The position numbers and the translations under genes were made by a program. From positions 248,001 to 312,000 of the forward strand of contig JAQTUX010000002.1 in assembly GCA_028707125.1 (NCBI GenBank): a DNA stretch of 64,000 nucleotides, given 5' to 3'. Below are positions 1-7,962 of this stretch, piece after piece. Origin of the DNA: Candidatus Omnitrophota bacterium (lineage in GTDB: Bacteria > Omnitrophota > Gorgyraeia > Gygaellales > JAQTUX01). The notes beneath the pieces were generated by a model that had not been told where the DNA came from, did not search any database, and saw nothing but the letters and a program-made list of their open reading frames with translations. How positions within the stretch are numbered: the first letter of the stretch is position 1; each line of letters begins with the position of its first letter.

Positions 1-923
1 GAGCCAAGCGACACCAGCTGTTGTTCTATCGACTCCTTCGCGCCCTGTCCCAGGGCAAGCATGGCGATAACGGCCGCGACGCCGATCAATATACCCAGGA
101 TCGAAAGAAAAGAGCGGACTTTATGCGAGAGCATGGCGAATACCGCCTGACGCAGGAAATCTCCAAATTCCGCCCTGCCGACTTTGTGATGCGGGCTCGG
201 GATAGAGGCGCATATATCCTCCGCGTCTTCAACGGCCGCGGGGACGGGGGCGGCTTCATTACGTTTGTCGGAAATGACCCGTCCGTCGCGCATAAAAATG
301 ATCCGTTTCGCGCGCTCCGCTATCTCGTTTTCATGAGTCACTATTATAATGGTCTTGCCTTTTTTATTCAGGCCCTCCAGCATTGAAAGGATCTCTTCCC
401 TGCTTTTAGAATCAAGGTTGCCGGTCGGCTCATCCGCGAGGATGACCAGGGGGTCGTTGACTAACGCCCGCGCTATGGCAACACGCTGCTGCTGGCCGCC
501 TGAGAGCTCATTGGGGTGATGGAACATACGGTCCTCTAACCCCACCTCTACGATCTTCTCTTTTGCCTTCTCTTTGAGATTTTTCTTGCCGGCATAAATA
601 AGCGGCAGTTCCGCGTTCTCCAGCGCGCTTACGCGCGGCAGCAGATGGAACTGCTGAAAGATAAAGCCGGCGAACCTGTTTCTCATAACAGCCAGCTGCT
701 CATCCGATAATGCCGTGACCGGCCGGCCGCATAAACGATACTCGCCGGTATCAGGCCTGTCAAGCAGCCCGGCTATGTGCATCAAAGTTGACTTTCCTGA
801 TCCGGACGGCCCCATAATTGCCACAAATTCTCCGGCTGAGATCTTTAAGGAGACATCATTAAGGGCCCTTACCTGGACCTTGCCCATCTGATAGGTCTTG
901 GAAATATTCTTTAATTCGATCAT
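1..923 (-). CDS. MacB-type ABC exporter, fused ATPase-permease (3' end beyond window)
   Basis: This is the N-terminal 307 residues of a MacB-family protein; the rest lies beyond base 1. The ATPase domain fills residues 1 to about 225, with Walker [10 protein letters not shown] near residue 40, the signature LSGGQQQR near 140 and Walker B ILADEP just after it. A linker follows, then a segment beginning [20 protein letters not shown], typical of the first membrane helix of the MacB permease. The start is the ATG at 923, three bases after the stop of the adaptor gene. With the adaptor and TolC-type genes upstream it should form a tripartite inner-to-outer membrane exporter; the substrate (macrolide, peptide, lipid or siderophore) cannot be told from the sequence. 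Confidence 0.9.
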   Translation of the reverse strand, partial: MIELKNISKTYQMGKVQVRALNDVSLKISAGEFVAIMGPSGSGKSTLMHIAGLLDRPDTGEYRLCGRPVTALSDEQLAVMRNRFAGFIFQQFHLLPRVSALENAELPLIYAGKKNLKEKAKEKIVEVGLEDRMFHHPNELSGGQQQRVAIARALVNDPLVILADEPTGNLDSKSREEILSMLEGLNKKGKTIIIVTHENEIAERAKRIIFMRDGRVISDKRNEAAPVPAAVEDAEDICASIPSPHHKVGRAEFGDFLRQAVFAMLSHKVRSFLSILGILIGVAAVIAMLALGQGAKESIEQQLVSLG

Positions 924-926
924 CTT

Positions 927-1889
927 TTATCTTTTTCTTTGGCGGCCGGGCGGCAGAAAAGGGTTGGTTCCTACGCTGTTATTTACGGGAAGCGCGTATT
1001 TTTTTGCCTCTGAAATAACCGTGTCGTCCGCGCTTATGCCGGAGACAACCTCAACATTCCTGCCGTCGGAAATGCCCGTTTCGACCGCCCGCCTCATCGC
1101 GGCGCCGTTCCCGGGCTCCCTTACCAGCACATACGACAGCCCTTTCTCTTTTATTACCGCTTCAGCCGGAAGCAGCAGGGCGCTTTCTTTGCTCTCTACT
1201 ATAAAATCGATCGCCGCGTTCATTCCCGAACGGAAGAACTCAGGCGCCTCTTCGGGTAAAAGGTCCACTTCGTATATGGTAACGTTATTAACGGTCTTTG
1301 ATTCATAGTAGATATGGCTTACCGCGGCTTTTATTTCCGCGTCCTGATAAGCGTCAAGCGCTATCTCCGCGATCTGCCCCGGCTTTATCTTGCCGATATC
1401 CGTCTCATCAACCTGCGCCCTTACGATCAAGCGGTCGGATAAGACAATAATGGGGTCGCTGGTAGTCACGGTCTGCCCGGGCTGGGTTTTCGCTACGATG
1501 ACCTCTCCGTCAATAGGGGCGATCAGAGGGATCGGCTTATATACGTCTTTCCAGTATTCCAGCGCCTCCTGGTTTTGGCCGCGGGCTGAATCAAGCAGGG
1601 CCGCCCTTTCCGTTGAACTCATCCACGCCAGTGTCTGTCCCGCCTTTATTCGTTCGCCCTCCTCAACGAGGACCTCATCTATCCTGCCGTTAACAGAAGG
1701 CCGTACCTCAAGCCTGTTCCTGGGCAAAACCGTTCCGGTGGTAGAGATGACATTCTGGATAGCCCCGATCGCCGGCTTTATCTCTTTGATCACTTCGCCA
1801 TCCGGCTGGGAACGTTTAAATTTATAATAAAACAGGGATGCCGCGGCTATCAAGATCAGGACTGCGGATATCATTTTTTTATTGAACAT
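927..1889 (-). CDS. MacA/HlyD-type periplasmic adaptor protein with a very short hairpin
   Basis: The 320-residue protein has one N-terminal membrane anchor (residues about 6-21), then the split lipoyl/barrel-sandwich halves of a membrane fusion protein (around GRIDEVLVEEGERIKAGQ and APIDGEVIVAKTQPGQTV) and beta-barrel and proximal domains. It should link the MacB-type pump to the TolC-type channel. The segment between the lipoyl halves, which in MacA forms a long coiled-coil hairpin, is here only about 25 residues (roughly 91-115), so this is a hairpin-poor adaptor. The start overlaps the end of the TolC-type gene by 11 bases and the stop lies 3 bases before the pump, so the three are co-expressed. 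Confidence 0.88.
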   Translation of the reverse strand: MFNKKMISAVLILIAAASLFYYKFKRSQPDGEVIKEIKPAIGAIQNVISTTGTVLPRNRLEVRPSVNGRIDEVLVEEGERIKAGQTLAWMSSTERAALLDSARGQNQEALEYWKDVYKPIPLIAPIDGEVIVAKTQPGQTVTTSDPIIVLSDRLIVRAQVDETDIGKIKPGQIAEIALDAYQDAEIKAAVSHIYYESKTVNNVTIYEVDLLPEEAPEFFRSGMNAAIDFIVESKESALLLPAEAVIKEKGLSYVLVREPGNGAAMRRAVETGISDGRNVEVVSGISADDTVISEAKKYALPVNNSVGTNPFLPPGRQRKR

Positions 1890-3171
1890 ATTCTAACGTC
1901 TCTCCTTTCGCCTGGACCCAATTTGCCTCGGCCAGCAAGGCGTTGGCCCGGGCTTCCAGGTAAGCCTTCTTGGCTTGCACAAGATCGTTCTCAATAATGA
2001 TCCAGTTATCAAAAGAAATGAATCCCGTGGAATACTGCGCCTCTGCTATTTTCGAGCGCTCCTCCGAGGCCTCCAGGGTCTTACGCCGGACCTCCGCCGT
2101 CTCTATGGCATCCTGCAGGGCTGCCCATGCCTGCTCAAGGGCCACGATCGCCGTATCTCTTATATCGCGTTCATCCGCCACCGCCTGATTATACGCGGCA
2201 AAGGCCTTGGATAATTCAGCGGCCTTCAAGCCGCCTTCAAATAACGGCAAGGTCAAACCCAGGCCCACGCTCCACTGGTCGTTTTCCGGCGGCCACTTGG
2301 GGCTTTTCTTATTCGCGCTTGCAGTGCCTGAAATCTGGGGGGCAAAATTACCATAAGCGGACCTGATCCCCAGCAAACTTGAGTTTTTCTCGGCCGCGGC
2401 CTGTAAAATTGAAGGGTTGGTCTTTACCAATGCCTCGAAATCCGGCTTCTCCCTGACCGTCTCATTAACGATAAATCCTCCCTCAACCGACAGCGGTTCA
2501 AATTCTTTGCGCCCCATCTCTTTGGAAAGCCGCCTCTGGCTGAAATCAACATTTCTTCTCGCCTGAGAGAGTTCGGAATCCGCGTCGGCCACATTTGCCT
2601 CTGCCGTCAACAAGGCGCCTCGATGCTCCAGCCCGGATTGATATTGTAATGTGATCAATACTAAATTGTCCCTTCTGATCTGGACGATCTCTTCCGCCAC
2701 CCGTATGAGTTCCTGGGCCCTTAATAAATTGATAAAAGCTGAGCGCAGATTCAGCCGGACCTCGGAAGAAGTAAAACGATACGCCTGCTGCGCGGCCTTT
2801 ACATTCTCAGAGGCGGCCTTCAGGTCATTAATGCTCTTAAAACCGTCAAAGATCAGCTGGGAGCCGCTAATGCCGTAGGAATAGGAATCGTTTGTCGCGC
2901 TGGTAGTGATCCCTGAACTGCTGGTAGTGCTGGTCTTTGAAGTAGAGGCATCTACATCCGCGCTAAATTGAGGATACAGGCCGCTGGCAGTTATATCCTT
3001 TTCAGATCTCTGTAACTTGATACCCTCCGCGGCAGAAATTAATTCCGGATTGTTTTCTTTGGCCTGCGCCAGGCAATCCTCCCACGTAAAAACCTCCTGT
3101 GCCCGCGCGATCTCAGGCGCGCCGCATACAAAGGCCAAAATTATCGTAAAAATCTTTACGCCGTCTGCCAT
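1879..3171 (-). CDS. TolC-family outer membrane efflux protein
   Basis: The 430-residue product begins with a signal peptide (hydrophobic residues about 6-24, likely cut after ARA) followed by FTWEDCLAQAKENNPELISA, the usual start of an outer membrane efflux protein repeat. Two similar helical repeats follow, each with long coiled-coil helices, and the length matches the TolC/OEP family. It would form the trimeric outer membrane and periplasmic tunnel for the adaptor and pump encoded just downstream. The ATG at 3171 lies inside the end of the MFS gene (16-base overlap), which suggests translational coupling. Its presence is good evidence for an outer membrane. Confidence 0.9.
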   Translation of the reverse strand: MADGVKIFTIILAFVCGAPEIARAQEVFTWEDCLAQAKENNPELISAAEGIKLQRSEKDITASGLYPQFSADVDASTSKTSTTSSSGITTSATNDSYSYGISGSQLIFDGFKSINDLKAASENVKAAQQAYRFTSSEVRLNLRSAFINLLRAQELIRVAEEIVQIRRDNLVLITLQYQSGLEHRGALLTAEANVADADSELSQARRNVDFSQRRLSKEMGRKEFEPLSVEGGFIVNETVREKPDFEALVKTNPSILQAAAEKNSSLLGIRSAYGNFAPQISGTASANKKSPKWPPENDQWSVGLGLTLPLFEGGLKAAELSKAFAAYNQAVADERDIRDTAIVALEQAWAALQDAIETAEVRRKTLEASEERSKIAEAQYSTGFISFDNWIIIENDLVQAKKAYLEARANALLAEANWVQAKGETLEYVQ

Positions 3172-4397
3172 TTCACCGCTTCTTTGCGCATTGCCCAGAA
3201 TAAGGCCAGCGCCGCTATCTGTAATGCTACTGCCCCGCCGATAAGCAGAGACAGGTAGTCCTCGTAAAGTATGCCCATAAGCGCGCTGCCGGCAAGAACG
3301 GCCAGGCCGTAAGAGGTGTTTAGAATACCGTAGCCGGTCCCTCTTTTCTTAAGCGGGGTGAGGTCCGCTATCGCGGATTTCATGATCGTCTCATGGGCGC
3401 CCATCACTATGCCCCAAAGCAGCATACTTGTTACCGCCAGAATAAAGCTGCCGGAAAAAGCGCAAAGCACGACGAGTATGGAGAGAAACGGAATGATAAC
3501 AAGCGTATTCAATCCCGCCGTATCGCTCTTACGCCTCCGCTTTAAGATATCGTATGCCTTGCCTATGATCAGCGCCGCTAACGCGTCTACGCCCATAGCC
3601 ACGGCATACATAAACGGGATCATAGCGTCTGAAAATACCTGCCTTGCCTTAAAATGATAGCCCAATAATAGAAAATTCACAAAACCGGCTGTCGCTAAAA
3701 AGCTGAAGGCGGTATAGAGCCAGAAAAGTTTTGAGAGCTTATCCGAGGCGGTATTTTTGCCGTCCTGGACCTCCAGCTCCTGGGGGCGCGGGGCCTTCCG
3801 GTAGGCGACAAAGATACAGGCGGCCAGAATGAAAAACGGGATCCACAACAGCCCGTATCCCTGCTGGTAGTCGCGCGCGCCTTTTTCCACAGCGGCGCCA
3901 AAGAGAAATAATCCGGTAAAAATAAGCGGCCCCGTAACCGCGCCTATCTGATCCAACGCCTCCGTAATGCCGAAGCCAAAGCCGGTTCCCACATGCTTCG
4001 TAGCCATGGAAACGATGGTGTCCCGCGCGGGGCCGCGTAACGCCTTGCCTATCCTCTCGGCAACTATCAAGAATGCCGCTAACTGCCAGACCCCCGATAA
4101 AGACAAAAGCGGCACCGAAACAAGCATCCCGTAGCCGATAAAGACGAAAAACCAGTATGACTTAGTCCTGTCGGAGAGATATCCCGAGATAAGGCGTATG
4201 GCATATCCCAGGAATTCACCCAGGCCGGCGATTATGCCCACAACCGCCGCGTTGGCTCCCAGCGTCTTAAGATATGGGCCGTTAACGCTGCGCGCCCCTT
4301 CGTAGATAATGTCCCCGAACAAACTGACCAATCCAAAAAGGATTATTACCTGGAATGCCTTCTTGCGGCTGTTTGGTTCCATTTTTAACTCCAGCAA
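3156..4397 (-). CDS. MFS transporter
   Basis: The product has 413 residues and about twelve hydrophobic helices, with a conserved-looking loop SGYLSDRTKSYW between helices 2 and 3, close to the MFS loop motif GxxxDRxxRR. This makes it a secondary carrier of the inner membrane. Helix content such as TPLKKRGTGYGILNTSYGLA resembles MFS proteins annotated as generic exporters. It lies 3 bases after maf and overlaps the TolC-type gene, so it may contribute to the same efflux programme. The first ATG (4397) is used; an internal ATG at 4382 (MEPNSRKK) is possible. The substrate is unknown. Confidence 0.85.
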   Translation of the reverse strand: MLELKMEPNSRKKAFQVIILFGLVSLFGDIIYEGARSVNGPYLKTLGANAAVVGIIAGLGEFLGYAIRLISGYLSDRTKSYWFFVFIGYGMLVSVPLLSLSGVWQLAAFLIVAERIGKALRGPARDTIVSMATKHVGTGFGFGITEALDQIGAVTGPLIFTGLFLFGAAVEKGARDYQQGYGLLWIPFFILAACIFVAYRKAPRPQELEVQDGKNTASDKLSKLFWLYTAFSFLATAGFVNFLLLGYHFKARQVFSDAMIPFMYAVAMGVDALAALIIGKAYDILKRRRKSDTAGLNTLVIIPFLSILVVLCAFSGSFILAVTSMLLWGIVMGAHETIMKSAIADLTPLKKRGTGYGILNTSYGLAVLAGSALMGILYEDYLSLLIGGAVALQIAALALFWAMRKEAVKWQTA

Positions 4398-4400
4398 TAT

Positions 4401-4976
4401 CTAAAAAATATCTACTTTGACTTTATCCAGTATGGCGGCAAGTTTTGAGAGCGGCAGGCCGACAACATTATAAAAACAGCCCTCTACGCGTTCTATAAAA
4501 ATACTGCCTGGCCCCTGTATGTCAAAGGCGCCTGCCTTATCCAAAGGCGATACCTTCCTGAAGTACCTTCTGATCTCATTGTCGCTCAGACGCCGCATAT
4601 AAACCCTGGTCTTCTCGTATGCGGCAAATGCCTTATCTTTATCAATATCTATGACCGCCAGGCCCGTATAAACCCACTGCGGCCTTCTGGAAAGCAGTTT
4701 AAGGATCTTAAATGCCTCATCTTTATCCTTCGGCTTGCCGATTATCTTCCTGCCGGCCAAAACTACCGTATCCGCGCCGATGACTATTCCGGAATCAAAC
4801 CTCTTAGCCGCGTCCCTGGCCTTGTTCAGGGCGTTCGCGATGACCAGATCGCCGCATCCCGCTTTTAGCGACCGGTCTTCTTTTACGTTCGAAACCGCCA
4901 CCTGAAATTTAAGGCCGAGCTGCCTTAAAAGTTTCTGCCGCGCCTTTGACCTGGAAGCCAGTATTATCTTACGCAT
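4401..4976 (-). CDS. maf: Maf-family nucleoside triphosphate pyrophosphatase
   Basis: The 191-residue protein fits the Maf/YhdE family in length and motifs: the N-terminal LASRSKARQKLLRQLG corresponds to LASxSPRRxxLL, then GADTVV near residue 68, KPKDKDEAFKILKLLS, and the C-terminal GAFDIQGPGSIFIERVEGC-type segment. Family members hydrolyse dTTP, UTP and modified nucleotides to the monophosphate plus pyrophosphate in the cytoplasm, and some are linked to septum control. The usual SPRR serine-proline is replaced by SKAR, a modest departure. The gene overlaps the upstream flavoprotein by 8 bases and is followed within 3 bases by the MFS gene. Confidence 0.9.
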   Translation of the reverse strand: MRKIILASRSKARQKLLRQLGLKFQVAVSNVKEDRSLKAGCGDLVIANALNKARDAAKRFDSGIVIGADTVVLAGRKIIGKPKDKDEAFKILKLLSRRPQWVYTGLAVIDIDKDKAFAAYEKTRVYMRRLSDNEIRRYFRKVSPLDKAGAFDIQGPGSIFIERVEGCFYNVVGLPLSKLAAILDKVKVDIF

Positions 4977-6216
4977 ACGCGGCGCTCTCTCCCGCCAGAA
5001 AGCCGGTTGAAAATGCCTGCTGTAAATTGTAGCCGCCGCTGTAAGCGCAGCCGTCTATTATCTCGCCGGCAAAATACAGCCCGGGGACGATCCTTGACTC
5101 CATAGTCCTGGGGTTGATCTCCTTGACCGGGATCCCGCCGTTGGTGACCATCGCCTCTTCAACAGGCAAAGAGCCGTTAACGGTCAAGGGAAAGGCCTTC
5201 AATAAATCCGCGATCGCGCGGCGTTCATTACGATTTACCTGATTCGCCTTTTTTTCAGGCTGTATGCCGCCTATGCCCAGGAATACGGGGATCAGGCTAT
5301 GCGGCAATAAATTTTTCATAACGTTTTTTATCTGGCTGTTTTTGTTGAGGCCGAACTCCCTCAACAACCTGCCCTCTATCTGTTCGGGGCTTAATCCCGG
5401 CTTGAGGTCAATGTAAAGCATAGCCTCCTTGTATTCCTGAAGCGCGCAAACAACGCGGCCGCTTAGATCCAGGACTAACGGGCCGGAAACCCCGAAATGC
5501 GTGAACATGACCTCGCCTACCCCGGAGGAGATCTTTTTATTGCCGTATTTGAAAATGGCCCGCACATTTTTTAGCGGAAGCCCCTGTAACTGTTTGACCC
5601 ATTTCTCTTTGGTTTTTAACGGCACCAGAGCCGGTTTCAATGCCGCTATGGTATGCCCTGACTTTTGCGCGATACGAAACCCGTCTCCGGATGAACCGGT
5701 CGCGCTGAAAGAAGCGCCGCCGGTAGCCAATATTACCTTTTCCGCGTAGATCTTCCCTGCCTTATTCATAATTTCAAGTTCAAAACCGCCGTTTTTCCTG
5801 ATTATGCCTGACAGGCGGCTATCGTATAAAATCTCTATCCCGCGTTCTTTCAAACATTTTTTCAGGACATCCACTACGGAAGACGATCTATCGCTGGCAG
5901 GAAAAACGCGGCCCTGCCTTTCTGTCTTCAACTCCAGCCCTCTGTCGTTAAAAAAACTCATCAGGCCATGGTTGGAAAACGCGGAAAATGCCGACCTGAG
6001 AAAATTGCCCTGCTTCCCAAATGCCTCTATGAAGGCATCTATATCCGCGGCATTGGTAAGATTGCACCTGCCTTTTCCGGTAAGCAGGAGCTTTCTCGCG
6101 GGCGCGTTGTTTCTTTCTATCAAAATTATTTTTTTTCTAAACCGTCCGGCGCTTATCGCGGCCATGCAGCCGGCCGCCCCGGCGCCGATAACGGCAATAT
6201 CGTAAACTCTCGCCAC
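4969..6216 (-). CDS. HI0933-type (YhiN-like) FAD-dependent flavoprotein
   Basis: The 415-residue protein starts with a Rossmann dinucleotide fold (IAVIGAGAAGCMAAISAG, residues about 6-23) followed by LLLTGKGRCNLTNA, the hallmark of the HI0933/YhiN flavoprotein family. A second family block, LYFAGEIIDGCAYSGGYNLQQA, lies near the C-terminus and completes the FAD site. These are soluble oxidoreductases of uncertain substrate; none is well characterised. Length and motif order are normal. It sits 15 bases after the DHH phosphoesterase gene and overlaps maf. Confidence 0.9.
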   Translation of the reverse strand: MARVYDIAVIGAGAAGCMAAISAGRFRKKIILIERNNAPARKLLLTGKGRCNLTNAADIDAFIEAFGKQGNFLRSAFSAFSNHGLMSFFNDRGLELKTERQGRVFPASDRSSSVVDVLKKCLKERGIEILYDSRLSGIIRKNGGFELEIMNKAGKIYAEKVILATGGASFSATGSSGDGFRIAQKSGHTIAALKPALVPLKTKEKWVKQLQGLPLKNVRAIFKYGNKKISSGVGEVMFTHFGVSGPLVLDLSGRVVCALQEYKEAMLYIDLKPGLSPEQIEGRLLREFGLNKNSQIKNVMKNLLPHSLIPVFLGIGGIQPEKKANQVNRNERRAIADLLKAFPLTVNGSLPVEEAMVTNGGIPVKEINPRTMESRIVPGLYFAGEIIDGCAYSGGYNLQQAFSTGFLAGESAAYA

Positions 6217-6231
6217 CTGCCGCTTCCCTGC

Positions 6232-7188
6232 CTATAAAAGCTTCTCAGACATCTTTAATAAACGGTTTATGGACGCTCTGTTATTCGGTATGCTGCAGCC
6301 GGCTATATCAAAATGCCCGCCGCCGCCGTAGGCCTCCGCCAAAGACGCCACGTTGATGGCGCCTTTTGACCTTAAACTGACCCTTAGAGATTTACCGTCC
6401 TTTTCCCTGAACAATACCGCTATTTTTACGTCGCTTATAGAGATCATCTCGCCTGCTACCGCGTCCACGTCCTCATCCCGGCCGCTGGCCTTCCGGAAAT
6501 CCTCCCGCCTCACAATAGACCAGGCAACCTTATCGCCCTCTAGAAACCTGCACCTTGACAGGCATATCCCCGAAAGGATCACCGATGCCCTTCTTCTTAT
6601 CCAGTAGACCATATCGGTCAATTTGGAGAAATCATCTACTATCTCAAGAAGCCTCGCGCAGATCTCAAAGGTGAGCGGCCTGACGCCGGGCAACCTGAAA
6701 GAATTCGTCTCAACTATTATTGAAGTAAGGATATTCTGTGCTACGTTGGAATTTATATCTGTTCCCTTTATGCTGTTTAAAAGGGAATATATGATCTCGC
6801 CTACCGCGGCCGCTTTTGTGTCTATTATACTTATGTCGCCGAACGGCCTCCTGAATTCATGATGGTCTATCTCCAGGATATTTTCAGCCCTTTTGAATAT
6901 CCCGTAGGACTTACCCAGTATCTCCTTATTGCTGCAGTCAACTGATATCGCCAGATCGCATTTTGCCTGAGTGTGTTTTATGATCCTGTCCGCGCCGGGT
7001 AAAAGCCGGTATCTGTACGGCACGCCGTCGCGGGAAACCATATATACGCGCTTGCCCAGCCCTTCCAGAGCCAGGCCCAGCGCCAGCAGCGAACCGATAG
7101 AATCTCCATCGGGATTAATGTGGCCGGCAATAACTACGCTGCCTGCCTTAAGTATCTTTTCCCTGGACTTTAGAAAATCACGCGTCAT
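6232..7188 (-). CDS. DHH/DHHA1 phosphoesterase, NrnA-like
   Basis: The 318-residue protein has the DHH-family motifs in order: GHINPDGDSIGS near residue 22, VDCSN near 103, EIDHHEF (the DHH motif) near 130 and the C-terminal DHHA1 motif GGGGHFDIAGC near 290. Proteins of this layout (NrnA, MgpA) degrade short oligoribonucleotides and often dephosphorylate 3'-phosphoadenosine 5'-phosphate with manganese. All the metal-binding Asp and His residues appear present. The start overlaps the GDT1-like gene by 4 bases. Its proximity to two putative Mn/Fe carrier genes fits a Mn-dependent enzyme, but that link is inference. Confidence 0.88.
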   Translation of the reverse strand: MTRDFLKSREKILKAGSVVIAGHINPDGDSIGSLLALGLALEGLGKRVYMVSRDGVPYRYRLLPGADRIIKHTQAKCDLAISVDCSNKEILGKSYGIFKRAENILEIDHHEFRRPFGDISIIDTKAAAVGEIIYSLLNSIKGTDINSNVAQNILTSIIVETNSFRLPGVRPLTFEICARLLEIVDDFSKLTDMVYWIRRRASVILSGICLSRCRFLEGDKVAWSIVRREDFRKASGRDEDVDAVAGEMISISDVKIAVLFREKDGKSLRVSLRSKGAINVASLAEAYGGGGHFDIAGCSIPNNRASINRLLKMSEKLL

Positions 7189-7457
7189 ATCCTTCCTGAG
7201 AACATCAGCAGGCCGACGATAACAAACAACGAGGCAGCCGCGTACTTTATATATTCGGGCCTTATATACCTGCTCAGGGCCGCTCCTGAACAGACCGTTA
7301 TTAAGGTGACCGCGGCAAACGCGGTAAGAGAACCCAGGAATACGGACATCCAGGAACCGGACCTGACAGACAAAGAAAGATTGGCTAATTGGGTTTTATC
7401 GCCTAATTCCGCCAAAAATATCGTTACGAAAGCCGTAATAAATATCCGCCAATCCAT
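7185..7457 (-). CDS. TMEM165/GDT1 (UPF0016) family membrane protein, single-repeat form
   Basis: I place the start at the ATG at 7457 (MDWRIFITAF), preceded by AAGGAGG at good spacing; the frame remains open further upstream but overlaps the neighbour. The resulting 90-residue protein has three hydrophobic helices and the family signature ELGDKTQLA near residue 16. Family members move manganese or calcium ions across membranes. Most have two such repeats in one chain; this one has a single repeat, so it would act as a dimer or with another half. It lies 11 bases after the VIT-like gene and overlaps the DHH gene by 4 bases. Confidence 0.82.
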   Translation of the reverse strand: MDWRIFITAFVTIFLAELGDKTQLANLSLSVRSGSWMSVFLGSLTAFAAVTLITVCSGAALSRYIRPEYIKYAAASLFVIVGLLMFSGRI

Positions 7458-7468
7458 CAGATCCCTCC

Positions 7469-7945
7469 TTAAGGCAGTCTGCCTCCCGCCCAGTCCCCTA
7501 TATAATGAGTCACCACTATGACCAAAATCGCGATCAGCAGGTGTTCCGTCACTGCCTTCCATGGATTCTCTCCCTGCGAGCGTGCCATCTTATAACTCAA
7601 TATAAACAGCATAGACAGCCCCCAGGCCGCGCTTACAAATATCGCCGTGGATAATCTAAATAATAATACGGGGATAATAAAGGTCAGCGCGAAGAGAAAC
7701 TTGGATAGAAATGTGGAGATCGTGGCTATCCATACCTCTTTCGCGGTGTGCTTATTCTCGGACTCCTCGGAAATATGAATGCCCAGCGCGTCGGAGAACG
7801 CGTCTGCTATCGCTATGGTCAGTATACCTCCTATGACCGCTATCTCTGAGTGAGTGCTGGAGTGCAGCCCTATCATCAGGCCCAGCGTAGTGATTATCCC
7901 GGAAGTCAGGCCAAAACTAAACCCGACCGTAAATGAATGCCGCAT
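7469..7945 (-). CDS. VIT1/CCC1-like small membrane protein
   Basis: The 158-residue protein has about five hydrophobic helices. Its N-terminal half, with FGLTSGIITTLGLMIGL and then IADAFSDALGIHISEESE, resembles the first two helices of the VIT1/CCC1 iron and manganese vacuolar transporter family, including an acidic patch after helix 2. The family moves Fe(II) or Mn(II) out of the cytoplasm. It is shorter than canonical members and the match is by pattern only. AGGGGG precedes the ATG. Its neighbour is a GDT1-type carrier, so the pair may serve Mn/Fe homeostasis. Confidence 0.65.
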   Translation of the reverse strand: MRHSFTVGFSFGLTSGIITTLGLMIGLHSSTHSEIAVIGGILTIAIADAFSDALGIHISEESENKHTAKEVWIATISTFLSKFLFALTFIIPVLLFRLSTAIFVSAAWGLSMLFILSYKMARSQGENPWKAVTEHLLIAILVIVVTHYIGDWAGGRLP

Positions 7946-7962
7946 TTTATAATACCCCCTTT

